Of a stretch of DNA of 37,082 nt, positions 1 to 7,134 are shown piece after piece (positions within the stretch are counted from its first letter, which is position 1; each line of letters begins with the position of its first letter). The notes beneath the pieces were generated by a model. The model was not told where the DNA came from and ran no database searches. It saw only the letters and a list, made by a program, of their open reading frames with translations. The position numbers were made by a program, and so were the translations under genes. The stretch comes from Bacillota bacterium (GTDB taxonomy: Bacteria > Bacillota > Clostridia > Lachnospirales > Lachnospiraceae), in assembly GCA_023412855.1 (NCBI GenBank), contig JAEZRJ010000050.1, positions 1 through 37,082 on the forward strand. The letters are read 5' to 3'.

Positions 1-38
1 TAACCCGAAGGTCATAGGTTCAAATCCTGTCCCCGCTA
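1..38 (+). tRNA. tRNA-Met (initiator type), 3' part only
   Basis: The 5' part is cut off by the window edge. What remains is the last anticodon base T, the anticodon-stem half AACCC, the variable loop, a T arm (ATAGG, loop TTCAAAT, CCTGT) and the 3' acceptor strand CCCCGCT with discriminator A. The GC-rich 3' anticodon stem CCC followed by GAAGGTC is characteristic of initiator tRNA-Met. No CCA is encoded. The anticodon itself lies outside the window, so the identity is inferred from the 3' half. Confidence 0.75.
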
Positions 39-44
39 TTTAGT

Positions 45-117
<73 letters not shown>

Positions 118-181
118 TCATTTTTTCTGGTTAAGGACAAGCTTATAATTATTATTTAGCTTGGTTTAAAAATATAGAAAT

Positions 182-254
182 GGGATATTAGCTCAGTTGG
201 TAGAGCACTTGACTTTTAATCAAGTTGTCCGGGGTTCGAATCCCCGATGTCTCA
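182..254 (+). tRNA. tRNA-Lys (TTT)
   Basis: This is a complete 73-nt cloverleaf. The acceptor stem GGGATAT pairs with ATGTCTC through two wobble pairs and the discriminator is A. The anticodon stem CTTGA/TCAAG carries the loop CTTTTAA, so the anticodon is TTT. The T arm GGGG-TTCGAAT-CCCC is standard and no CCA is encoded. The 64-nt gap after tRNA-Phe is AT-rich and shows no clear promoter or terminator. Confidence 0.96.
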
Positions 255-260
255 CGTTAG

Positions 261-306
261 AAGGCTGTTTCGAACAAAAGGAGTTCGGATACAGTCTTTT
301 TATTTT
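261..306 (+). terminator. Rho-independent terminator of the tRNA cluster
   Basis: The arms AAGGCTGT+TTCGAAC (261-275) and GTTCGGA+ACAGTCTT (283-298, with one bulged T at 290) pair across a 7-nt loop and are followed by a T-rich run. It lies 7 nt after tRNA-Lys and abuts the stop codon of the convergent plsC, so it may also serve that gene. Confidence 0.85.
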
Positions 307-1009
307 ATGCTTTATCAATATAAAATCCTCTGTATTCTTTTGGCAAAAGTTCAGCAATTCTCGTCATAATATAATCTAAGCAATTAGCTTCCCAGCTTTC
401 CTTGGTCTCATCATTATTTTTTTTAGGTAGGTGGAAGGCTTTACCTATGCGAATAGTTATATCAGCATCAAGGAATACTTCTTTACCCATATCTTCTTTT
501 ATAGGCATGAATTTCTCCGTACCCCAAATACCTATTGGTACTATCGGCGCATCGGTAAGCTTGGCAAAGAGTAAAATTCCTTTTTTTCCTTCAAGCATCT
601 TTCCTGTTCTACTTCGTGTTCCTTCAGAAAATATTAAAATGCTGTTACCTTCTTTTACGACACTGATGACCTTTTTGATTGCTTCTTTATCGGGTGAATT
701 TGGCAATATTGGTATTGACCTGACAATTTTAAATCCTAAATTGGTCAGAGAATTAGATTCTAATTTTTTTCCGGCTACAAAGGTAATATTTTCTTTTTCC
801 AACACTTTATTTAATAATAATCCATCAGAGTTACTTAAATGATTGCATATAAACAAATATGGCCTTTTAAGGTCACAGTTTAAATTTTCAAGGCCTTTTA
901 CATCTATCCTTGCATGTTTTTTCATTTGAAAGTCGACATAAAACTTAACAAACTCAATTACTAAAGGTTCAGGCAACAAATTAGTAAATAGCAATAATAA
1001 TTTATTCAT
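305..1009 (-). CDS. plsC: 1-acyl-sn-glycerol-3-phosphate acyltransferase (PlsC family)
   Basis: The 234-residue protein belongs to the glycerophospholipid acyltransferase family, which acylates the sn-2 position of lysophosphatidate at the membrane. Visible motifs are NHLSNSD (the catalytic H-x4-D block, near residue 56), FSEGTRSRTG (the glycerol-phosphate-binding EGTR block) and VPIGIWG (block IV). The N-terminus is hydrophobic. Length fits the family (about 200-250). The start is ATG at 1009. The Shine-Dalgarno GAAGGGA lies 11 nt upstream, and a start-stop ATG-TAA (1010-1015) sits directly between them. The gene is convergent with the tRNA cluster and AT-rich compared with the later housekeeping genes. 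It is far from the fatty acid cluster, so it may be a secondary PlsC paralogue. Confidence 0.9.
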   Translation of the reverse strand: MNKLLLLFTNLLPEPLVIEFVKFYVDFQMKKHARIDVKGLENLNCDLKRPYLFICNHLSNSDGLLLNKVLEKENITFVAGKKLESNSLTNLGFKIVRSIPILPNSPDKEAIKKVISVVKEGNSILIFSEGTRSRTGKMLEGKKGILLFAKLTDAPIVPIGIWGTEKFMPIKEDMGKEVFLDADITIRIGKAFHLPKKNNDETKESWEANCLDYIMTRIAELLPKEYRGFYIDKA

Positions 1010-1143
1010 TTACATGTTAATCCCTTCATATGCTTTTTCATATTTTGTACACTACTTTATTGAACGGTACATTATATTACTGTAATGAACTTTTAATAAG
1101 TTTAGCATTTTTATTCTACAATACAATTTTAAATCATGCTATT

Positions 1144-1719
1144 TCAATTTTTATCCATTGTTTTCAAGATAATTTGCGGAAACAGATTGTCCCTTACGAA
1201 TTTACGGTAGTTCATTTCTTCTTTTGTCCGGCCACTAATTAAAGACTTGTTGACCACTGTATTATCAGATACACTAAAAATAGCTGCTATTGGTATATTT
1301 GCTATTTTTGCAGCACTAAAAGCCGCCGCAGTCTCCATTTCAATAACATTACAGTTCATACTTAATATCTCATCAATGTGAGCGAATTGTGAAACTATTG
1401 TATCTATACTAAAGTTTCTGCCAAGGTGCCATTTGACACTATTTTGCTCACAAGTATTTTTTGTTATTTCCTTTACCTTTCTTAGTAAGTCGGAATCAGG
1501 GTATACTTTTTTGCCCCAGCAATCACCATTGGATAAATCGTCAGCTATTATATATCTGCTTGCGCCATCGCCGCATATGCTGTATTCAGGAATAACAATA
1601 TCTCCGATACCTATTTTATGATCAAGTGATCCAACAGAACCAATAAAAATAAGAATGCAAATATCCTTCTCTGTTGAACCAAATCTTTTCATACCGTTTA
1701 TTATTGATTCATAAGTCAT
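1144..1719 (-). CDS. Nucleoside phosphorylase family protein, N-terminally short
   Basis: The 191-residue protein carries two blocks of the PNP/UDP phosphorylase superfamily: GSVGSLDHKIGIGDIVIPE with GDGASRYI, and NVIEMETAAAFSAAKIANIP with VSDN, the purine/ribose-binding Glu-Met-Glu region. Members normally have about 240-260 residues. Here the first 60-80 residues, including the N-terminal phosphate-binding Gly-Asp strand, are missing. The start ATG at 1719 has a good GGGGGA Shine-Dalgarno, and an in-frame TGA lies two codons upstream, so no longer form exists in this frame. It is either a remnant or a genuinely short homologue. Substrate cannot be assigned. It diverges from the MBL hydrolase gene across a region with two palindromes. 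Confidence 0.7.
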   Translation of the reverse strand: MTYESIINGMKRFGSTEKDICILIFIGSVGSLDHKIGIGDIVIPEYSICGDGASRYIIADDLSNGDCWGKKVYPDSDLLRKVKEITKNTCEQNSVKWHLGRNFSIDTIVSQFAHIDEILSMNCNVIEMETAAAFSAAKIANIPIAAIFSVSDNTVVNKSLISGRTKEEMNYRKFVRDNLFPQIILKTMDKN

Positions 1720-1831
1720 TATTCAAATCCCCCATACAAAAAATAAAATCATCACTGTATTTCGCTTGATCTTGATGAAAAGATGATAACATATTTTGGG
1801 GGCCCTTTCCATATTACTTAGAGAACCTTAC

Positions 1832-1858
1832 TATGGGTACTTATTATAAGTATCCATA
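1832..1858. promoter_or_regulatory. 27-bp operator-like palindrome I
   Basis: The arms TATGGGTACTTAT and ATAAGTATCCATA flank a single central T. The left arm matches the reverse complement of the right arm at 12 of 13 positions. It lies in the divergent gap between the phosphorylase (minus) and the MBL hydrolase (plus), and its right end overlaps palindrome II by two bases. No T tract follows, so an operator is likelier than a terminator. Confidence 0.5.
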
Positions 1859-1875
1859 ATCTCTATAAGAGATTA
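1857..1875. promoter_or_regulatory. Operator-like palindrome II
   Basis: This is a perfect inverted repeat, TAATCTCT / AGAGATTA, around ATA. A TATGAT sequence that could be a plus-strand -10 element lies 20 bp downstream at 1896-1901, which places the palindrome at the expected -35 position of a promoter for the MBL hydrolase gene. The regulator is not recognisable. Confidence 0.45.
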
Positions 1876-1990
1876 AATACCCAAATAAAAAGAAGTATGA
1901 TAAAATACCGATAAGAGAGCATGGGCAAGCAAAACAGATTTTTATTGTATTAAAATGGACGGAATTTCTAAAATGAGTGAGGTATATTAT

Positions 1991-2671
1991 ATGAGTGCAA
2001 TACATAAAATTAGCGGCGGAAATGTAAATTGCTATATCCTATCTAATGGTAATAATGCGATACTGGTAGATACCGGTCGTGAGAAATACAAGAGAAGAGT
2101 GTTAGAGGCTTGCCGGCGGTTTAACATCCGGCTCATTGTTCTTACACATGGTCATATGGACCATTGTCAAAATACGGCATATTTGGCAGAAGCCTTGCAT
2201 GCGCCAATTGCAATCAGTGAAAAAGATATGAATTTGATACCGGACAATATGAAGCAGCCGTTAACGGCCCAGAGCTTTTTAGGGAAAATTATTCTGAGCA
2301 TCTCAGCAAAGAGCGCTGAATCGGATACCCTCTCAGAATTTAAGCCTACCATTTATTTAAAGGAAGGATATGACTTGAGCGAATATGGTATAAATGCAAA
2401 AGTGGTAGAACTAGCCGGACATACGGAGGGTTCCATCGGGGTGGATGTAGATGGAGATAAATTGATTGTTGGCGACGCATTGATGAACATATTTTATCCA
2501 ACAGTATCTATGCTTTATACCAACAGAGAACAAATGCTCCAAAGTGCAAAGCGCATCGGTGAGTTGGGAAAAAGAAAAATATATTTTGGACATGGGCGGC
2601 CAGTAGAAAATCGTATATGGATAAAGGCAGGGAATTTATTTTCGGGAAGACATTTATCCGGGAAAGTTTAA
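1991..2671 (+). CDS. MBL-fold metallo-hydrolase
   Basis: The 226-residue protein has the metallo-beta-lactamase fold signature. THGHMDH provides the H-x-H-x-D-H metal ligands, GHTEGSIG the next His, VGDAL the bridging Asp and FGHGRPV the last His, so a dinuclear zinc or iron site is predicted. The family is broad (glyoxalase II, lactonase and flavodiiron-like hydrolases), so substrate is unknown. The start ATG at 1991 has GTGAGG 8-10 nt upstream. An in-frame ATG at 1955 would add 12 residues but has no Shine-Dalgarno. It is followed after 20 nt by a GNAT gene, probably co-transcribed. Confidence 0.88.
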   Translation: MSAIHKISGGNVNCYILSNGNNAILVDTGREKYKRRVLEACRRFNIRLIVLTHGHMDHCQNTAYLAEALHAPIAISEKDMNLIPDNMKQPLTAQSFLGKIILSISAKSAESDTLSEFKPTIYLKEGYDLSEYGINAKVVELAGHTEGSIGVDVDGDKLIVGDALMNIFYPTVSMLYTNREQMLQSAKRIGELGKRKIYFGHGRPVENRIWIKAGNLFSGRHLSGKV

Positions 2672-2691
2672 CAATTGAATAGGGAGACGCT

Positions 2692-3114
2692 ATGTATTAT
2701 ATTACAGATAAAAAAGAAGATATTCAGCTTGATAAAGTAAAACAGCTCCTATTGCAGACCTATTGGGCAAATATGCGGAGCCATGAAACAATTGAAAAAT
2801 CAGTTGCAAATTCCCTATGCTTCGGGGCGTATTTAGATAAAAATGATTCTCAAATTGCTTTTGCAAGAGTAATAACCGATTATGCCACAAACTATTATTT
2901 ATGTGATGTAGTAGTCGACGAAGGATATCGCGGACTGGGTGTGGGAAAAGCATTGGTGGAAAAGATTACCACTGATGCCAGGCTTGTCCGCCTCCGGGGG
3001 ATTCTGGCAACCGAAGATGCCCATGGCTTATATGAAAAATATGGATTTTATAAAGCTGAAAATAGATTTATGATGAGCCGGCACAAAGTGGATGATAGTG
3101 ACTGTGATTCATAA
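2692..3114 (+). CDS. GNAT family N-acetyltransferase
   Basis: The 140-residue protein shows the acetyl-CoA pyrophosphate-binding motif A, VVVDEGYRGLGVGKALVEKI (R-G-L-G-V-G), and a C-terminal LYEKYGFYKAE block typical of GNAT motif B. It transfers acetyl from acetyl-CoA to an unidentified amine. Start ATG at 2692 with AGGGAG 6 nt upstream. It follows the MBL hydrolase by 20 nt on the same strand, suggesting a two-gene unit. Confidence 0.9.
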   Translation: MYYITDKKEDIQLDKVKQLLLQTYWANMRSHETIEKSVANSLCFGAYLDKNDSQIAFARVITDYATNYYLCDVVVDEGYRGLGVGKALVEKITTDARLVRLRGILATEDAHGLYEKYGFYKAENRFMMSRHKVDDSDCDS

Positions 3115-3165
3115 TTTGTCAGGTTTTAAAAGTGCAATTTGTATGGTAGTCGATATTTCTGTTTA

Positions 3166-3174
3166 TGATATAAT
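3166..3174 (+). promoter_or_regulatory. Extended -10 promoter of the beta-lactamase-like gene
   Basis: TGATATAAT matches the extended -10 consensus TGNTATAAT. It lies 39 bp before the ATG at 3214. No good -35 is visible at 17 bp, as is usual for extended -10 promoters. Confidence 0.55.
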
Positions 3175-3213
3175 GGTTTTTAATAATTGCTGACGAATAG
3201 GAGCGCTGTATCT

Positions 3214-4392
3214 ATGAAAATATTAAGTGGAAAATTGGAGCATCTATTACTCCGGGCTGTGGATAATGAAGAAGTTGCCGGAGCAAATATACTGATACTG
3301 AAAGAGGGAAAAGAGATTGCGTATGCGCAGGCAGGATATGCGGATAAGGCAGAGAAAAAGTCGTATGAACGGGATACGATCGCAAGGCTTTATTCTATGA
3401 CAAAGCCAGTGACTGCGGCAGCGGCAATGCTTTTGATGGAGCGAGGGCTTTTGGATCCGGGTGCTTTTGTAGAGGACTTTCTGCCGGGTTTTCATGATGT
3501 ATCTGTTGCAGGCGGAAAGGGAAGAACTCCGGCAAGGCGTCCGATACGAATTTGTGAGTTGCTGAACATGACCTCAGGACTGGTCTATGGCGGAGATACT
3601 ACGAGCATCAGCTCCATAGAAACAGAGAAGCTGTTTCATAAAGTCGATGAAAGGCTGCTGGGAAAGGACGCTCTTACTACGGTGGAAATTGCCAATTCTC
3701 TTGGTCTTCTTCCACTGGCATTCCATCCGGGGGATTCGTGGCAGTATGGAACCTCTGCAGATGTGCTTGGTGCTGTAATCGAGGTAATAAGCGGAGTGCC
3801 CTTTGGGGAATTTTTAAAGGAAGAATTCTTTAAGCCTCTTGGAATGCAGGACACCGGATTTTATGTGCCGCAGGAAAAGCAGGAGAGGCTGGCGAAGGTA
3901 TATGAAAGAACCGCGGACGGACTGGTTTTGTACACGGGCAGCCATCTGGGGATTTCCAATGCTATGAAACAGTTGCCGGCATTTGAGTCGGGCGGTGCGG
4001 GTCTCGTATCTACGCTGGATGATTACGAAAAATTTGCGTCGATGCTATTGGCCGGGGGAAGCTATGCAGGCGGACAGCTTATGAAGTCACAGACCGTACG
4101 GTATATGACACAGGCCGAATTGCTGCCGTGGCAGCAGGATGTACTGGAACGGGGCTGGGAGGGCTTAGGCGGGCATACTTATGCAAATCTTCTGCGCATT
4201 GTGACGCAGCCCGGAAAAGCTTGTATGATGACAACAGAAGGGGAGTACGGCTGGGATGGTTGGCTGGGCGCATATTTTGCCAACAGCCCGAAAGATAAGC
4301 TGACGATGCTGCTTACCTTCCAGCTTAAAGACGCAGGAACCACTTCTTTGACGAGGCGGTTGAAGAATGCTGTTTGGAGCGAGCTTTGCTAA
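3214..4392 (+). CDS. Serine hydrolase of the beta-lactamase / class C family
   Basis: The 392-residue protein has the penicillin-binding-protein-like transpeptidase fold of the Beta-lactamase (Pfam) family, with EstB-type esterases and PBP4*-like enzymes as relatives. YSMTKPVTA holds the S-x-x-K catalytic motif near residue 62, and QYGTSADVLG supplies the second-motif Tyr. GGAGLVSTLDDYEKFASMLL and a C-terminal GWDGWLGAYF segment match the family. No signal peptide is seen, which argues for a cytoplasmic esterase or amidase over a secreted beta-lactamase. Start ATG 3214 has AGGAG 10 nt upstream. A TTG at 3187 would extend it by nine residues but lacks a ribosome-binding site. The gene is more GC-rich than its neighbours. 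Confidence 0.88.
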   Translation: MKILSGKLEHLLLRAVDNEEVAGANILILKEGKEIAYAQAGYADKAEKKSYERDTIARLYSMTKPVTAAAAMLLMERGLLDPGAFVEDFLPGFHDVSVAGGKGRTPARRPIRICELLNMTSGLVYGGDTTSISSIETEKLFHKVDERLLGKDALTTVEIANSLGLLPLAFHPGDSWQYGTSADVLGAVIEVISGVPFGEFLKEEFFKPLGMQDTGFYVPQEKQERLAKVYERTADGLVLYTGSHLGISNAMKQLPAFESGGAGLVSTLDDYEKFASMLLAGGSYAGGQLMKSQTVRYMTQAELLPWQQDVLERGWEGLGGHTYANLLRIVTQPGKACMMTTEGEYGWDGWLGAYFANSPKDKLTMLLTFQLKDAGTTSLTRRLKNAVWSELC

Positions 4393-4396
4393 GTAT

Positions 4397-4425
4397 CTTA
4401 TATGCTTGTCCGGAAAGCATATAAG
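4397..4425 (+). terminator. Strong hairpin after the hydrolase gene
   Basis: Perfect 11-bp arms CTTATATGCTT / AAGCATATAAG enclose the 7-nt loop GTCCGGA, 4 nt after the stop codon. No T run follows on either strand, so termination efficiency is uncertain. It may instead protect the mRNA 3' end. Confidence 0.55.
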
Positions 4426-4675
4426 CAAACAGATAATCGTGCTAAAAGCAGTTCTCAAAAAGGAGGCATCCTTCAGTCAGTCCTTAAAAAGACAGTATGT
4501 ATTTCAAAGTATGGCGTAGCGTAAAGACTATGCCATTTCTTCATGTATCGGGGAATTTAATTCCGGTAGAACCTCCAACAAACCATAGCTGAATTGATGA
4601 TGTCGATGCCATTATTAATGGCAACTTCGGGTCAAGTTGGCCCGATATCGTAGAATGCGGAAAAGTGTCATAAGT
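4426..4675. other. Intergenic stretch without a recognisable gene
   Basis: About 250 bases contain no convincing reading frame on either strand. The one structure seen is a 9-bp hairpin (ATGGCGTAG at 4511-4519 with CTATGCCAT at 4528-4536, one G-T pair) followed by TTCTT, which could be a terminator. The rest may be decayed sequence, but no parent gene could be identified. Confidence 0.4.
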
Positions 4676-5122
4676 TTATAAACTTTTACTTAAGTAAACC
4701 ATATCTACCAATTGAACACCATCTTCAAACATTGGATTGTCATAGTTGTCTATAAAAAAGTCTTTAATCCTATGAGAACTCCTAAAACCGTTTCTCTGGT
4801 AAAACTGTAATATCCATGGGATGTCCCCTGTTCCCACAAGCATGGTTGTATACTTGTCCTTGTAATACGAAAATATGTAATTTAAAAGTTTGCTTCCATA
4901 CCCTTTGCCATGCCATTTTTCATAAGTAGCTATATTTTTTAGTTCACAAACATCATCGTTTTCCCGCGTAACTATGCAAACACTTTTTAGATCGTCATCA
5001 TATAATGCAAACATTTCTCCGCGAAGTAAGTATTTCTCTATCATTTCTAATTCTTCATCTGCAAGAAGGAGAAGATCCATAAAATTAATTTTATTATTAT
5101 CCTCAATCTTGGTTATTTTCAT
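4676..5122 (-). CDS. GNAT family N-acetyltransferase
   Basis: The 148-residue protein has a central motif A, YEKWHGKGYGSKLLNYI (G-K-G-Y-G-S, acetyl-CoA binding), and a FYQRNGFRSSHRI block typical of the GNAT C-terminus. The N-terminal part contains the beta strand SVCIVTRENDDVCELKNIA. Substrate unknown. The start is ATG at 5122, with GGAGGG 4 nt upstream. A GTG at 5134 would place the Shine-Dalgarno inside the coding region and is unlikely. It is unrelated in close sequence to the GNAT protein at 2692, so the two are not a recent duplication. Confidence 0.88.
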   Translation of the reverse strand: MKITKIEDNNKINFMDLLLLADEELEMIEKYLLRGEMFALYDDDLKSVCIVTRENDDVCELKNIATYEKWHGKGYGSKLLNYIFSYYKDKYTTMLVGTGDIPWILQFYQRNGFRSSHRIKDFFIDNYDNPMFEDGVQLVDMVYLSKSL

Positions 5123-5191
5123 TTTACCCTCCACAATTTGATTAGCTTTATTATATCACTATTATTTCTATTGAGTGGAACAAGGACTTCT

Positions 5192-5231
5192 ATAAAAAGA
5201 AAATGTGCTATGTATTGAACACAGCACATTT
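5192..5231 (-). terminator. Rho-independent terminator of the CD3324-family gene
   Basis: Read on the minus strand, the arms AAATGTGCTGTGT and ACATAGCACATTT pair over 13 bp with one G-U pair and a 5-nt loop. They are followed by TCTTTTTAT. It lies 6 bp after the stop codon of the gene at 5237-5506. Confidence 0.85.
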
Positions 5232-5236
5232 CTTAG

Positions 5237-5506
5237 TTAGTCTTTCATTGCCTTAATTATTCGTTGAACACTTTTAGGATCAAGAAAATACTGCTTAGAT
5301 AATTCTAAGATTGTTGCACCGTCTTTATAATCAATATATAACTTGGTGTTACGATGTTCTATATATTCTTTTGTATCAGTATTTTCTCCCCATTTGCTCC
5401 ATTTGTTCTTAGGCTTAGGGATATATATTATTTGACCATCTACATATTTCTGAATTTGTTCAACCAATTCTTTAGGCAAAACCTTTAATGCGTTAACATA
5501 GCCCAC
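5237..5506 (-). CDS. CD3324 family / Mor-like HTH protein
   Basis: The 89-residue protein starts MGYVNALKVLPKELVEQIQ, followed by a YVDGQIIYIPKP segment and a WGENTDTKEYI segment. A C-terminal helix-turn-helix contains GATILELSKQYFLDPKSVQRII. This architecture is that of the small CD3324-type proteins of Firmicutes, related to the Mor transcription activator domain. The start is GTG at 5506 with AGGAGG 6 nt upstream. The Shine-Dalgarno partly overlaps a 19-bp palindrome. It is monocistronic with its own terminator. Its target is unknown. Confidence 0.8.
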   Translation of the reverse strand: MGYVNALKVLPKELVEQIQKYVDGQIIYIPKPKNKWSKWGENTDTKEYIEHRNTKLYIDYKDGATILELSKQYFLDPKSVQRIIKAMKD

Positions 5507-5514
5507 TATGCACC

Positions 5515-5533
5515 TCCTAAAAAGTTTTTAGGA
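5515..5533 (-). promoter_or_regulatory. Palindrome overlapping the ribosome-binding site
   Basis: TCCTAAAAA / TTTTTAGGA around a single G is a perfect inverted repeat. On the minus-strand mRNA the 3' arm runs into the AGGAGG Shine-Dalgarno of the CD3324-family gene. If transcribed it could fold and partly hide the site; otherwise it could be a DNA operator for autoregulation. The short loop makes the RNA hairpin weak. Confidence 0.4.
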
Positions 5534-5958
5534 TTAGCAAAGGATATTTATTGAATTTCAATGTGCAATAGCCTTTGCTATGCACAGTTTCTCCTGCTTT
5601 CCTGTATTGGTCACTCCCCCTTTCGCAGGCTTTCATTATATACAATTATGCCGGGCTTAACAAGTTTCCATAATAAGTAAAATCAATACGAAGTTCCGCA
5701 TACGCTCAAAGCACAGCCAGTTTTGCAAAGTATTGCAAGAGATTTGAATACTGTTCCCATAGTTTGGCATAGCCTTTTTGTAGTTTTATAATTTCAGTTT
5801 AATAGGCACTATGCGCTTGTTTTAGACATTTTACCTGGCAGTTGCCCATAAACAATATAGTTTTCTTATACTGTCTTATGGAGGACTGCCTTTTGGGAAT
5901 TGCTTTATCTTTTTCTTTCTGTGAAAGTATATATCCCGACAAAGTGCTTATTCCAACA
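5534..5958. other. Long AT-rich intergenic region
   Basis: No gene is supported here on either strand. It holds an interrupted 9-bp inverted repeat, TAGCAAAGG (5535-5543) and CCTTTGCTA (5572-5580), upstream of the minus-strand HTH gene. It also holds scattered T-rich runs. The remainder looks like non-coding or degraded sequence marking the edge between the accessory stretch and the azlCD operon. Confidence 0.45.
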
Positions 5959-5987
5959 TTGATTAATTACTTTATTAATGATACAAT
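5959..5987 (+). promoter_or_regulatory. Promoter of azlCD
   Basis: -35 TTGATT (5959-5964), a 17-bp spacer and -10 TACAAT (5982-5987) form a sigma-A type promoter 25 bp before the GTG start of azlC. Confidence 0.7.
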
Positions 5988-6012
5988 AAAATGAATTTTG
6001 AGGTGATTTTCA

Positions 6013-6750
6013 GTGAAAAGAGATAAAGGAACATCTTGTATACAATATGCATTCAAGCAGTCGATACCGGTTATGCTCGGTTATATATTCTTAGGCATTG
6101 CGTTCGGCTTGATGCTGCAGGATGCAGGATATCATTTTTTATGGGCATTTGCGATCAGTACGGTCGTTTATGCGGGAAGTATGCAGTTTGTAATGGTTAC
6201 GCTGCTTTCCGGCGGCGCAAGCCTTTTTTATACGGCAATTATGACGTTATTTATTAATGGCAGACATATCTTTTATGGTTTTTCTTTTATCGAAAAATAC
6301 CGTGATATGGGGAGAGTGTATCCCTATATGGTATTCTCTTTGACGGATGAAACATATTCCGTGCTGTGCAGGACCAAGATTCCCCCCGAAATGGACGAAA
6401 AGAAAGTGATGTTTGGCATTTCTTTCTTCAATCAATGCTATTGGATTACGGGCTCGGTAATCGGCGGACTGGCAGGTCAGCTCATCACCTTTGACTCTAC
6501 AGGAATAGACTTTTCCATGACTGCTTTGTTCGTGGCGATTGTGGTGGAGCAGTGGCAGGAAAGCAAGTCCCATGTTCCGGCAATTATAGGCTTTTTGATG
6601 TCCTTGTTGTTTTTGCTCGCATTCGGGGCCGACAGGTTTATTCTTCCGTCCCTGCTTACGTCCGTTATTATTTTAATTGCAGCAAGAAAGAATCTGGAAG
6701 GTAAAGAGGCGCAGATACAGGACGAATCCGGTATTTCAGCGGAAGAATAG
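6013..6750 (+). CDS. azlC: Branched-chain amino acid exporter subunit AzlC
   Basis: The 245-residue integral membrane protein belongs to the AzlC family, the large subunit of the two-component branched-chain amino acid exporter. IPVMLGYIFLGIAFGLML, YAGSMQFVMVTLL, GRHIFYGFSF and LTDETYSVL are typical family segments, and several hydrophobic helices are evident. Start GTG at 6013 with GAGGTGA 7 nt upstream. azlD follows closely, and the pair normally works together to export leucine, isoleucine, valine or analogues such as 4-azaleucine. A sigma-A type promoter lies just upstream. No Lrp-type regulator is adjacent. Confidence 0.93.
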   Translation: MKRDKGTSCIQYAFKQSIPVMLGYIFLGIAFGLMLQDAGYHFLWAFAISTVVYAGSMQFVMVTLLSGGASLFYTAIMTLFINGRHIFYGFSFIEKYRDMGRVYPYMVFSLTDETYSVLCRTKIPPEMDEKKVMFGISFFNQCYWITGSVIGGLAGQLITFDSTGIDFSMTALFVAIVVEQWQESKSHVPAIIGFLMSLLFLLAFGADRFILPSLLTSVIILIAARKNLEGKEAQIQDESGISAEE

Positions 6751-6772
6751 AGAGAAAGACGAGGCTATGTAT

Positions 6773-7102
6773 ATGGACATTATGCATTCGATTGCGATTA
6801 TTGCGGTAGTATCGGTTTGCACGATTTTAATACGCGCGGTTCCGTTTCTTTTGTTCGGCGGCAGCAGGCAGGTGCCCGGGACCATACATTATTTAGGAAA
6901 GTTTCTTCCGGAGGCGATTATGGCTACTCTGGTCGTATATTGTCTGCGAAACGTCAGTCTCATGAAGGGAACTCATGGGCTTCCAGAACTGATTTCCGTT
7001 GTACTTGTAGCAATTTTACATTTGTGGAAAAAGAACATACTGATTTCGGTAGGTTTGGGAACAATATGTTATATGGTGCTTATTCAAATGATATTCACAT
7101 AA
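6773..7102 (+). CDS. azlD: Branched-chain amino acid exporter subunit AzlD
   Basis: The roughly 109-residue membrane protein has the AzlD features: a first helix ending in TILIRAVPFLLFGG, then YLGKFLPEAIMATLVVYCLRNVSL, then two C-terminal helices. It is the small partner of AzlC. ATG at 6773 is 8 nt after GAGG. An ATG two codons earlier (6767) is possible but sits too close to that site. The azlC stop is 22 nt upstream, consistent with one transcript. Confidence 0.92.
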   Translation: MDIMHSIAIIAVVSVCTILIRAVPFLLFGGSRQVPGTIHYLGKFLPEAIMATLVVYCLRNVSLMKGTHGLPELISVVLVAILHLWKKNILISVGLGTICYMVLIQMIFT

Positions 7103-7134
7103 AATAGAGAGACAAATGATAGGGGAGCAGGAGC

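Noticed and set aside
182..254. tRNA-Lys as an attachment site of an integrated element
   Set aside because: No second copy of the tRNA 3' end and no integrase gene were seen in the window.
1955..1990. Longer N-terminus for the MBL hydrolase starting at 1955
   Set aside because: No ribosome-binding site precedes it, while the ATG at 1991 has GTGAGG at proper spacing, and the family fold starts after it.
4545..4670. Possible transposase remnant
   Set aside because: Short open stretches in several frames were translated, but none gave a recognisable transposase motif, and no terminal repeats were found.
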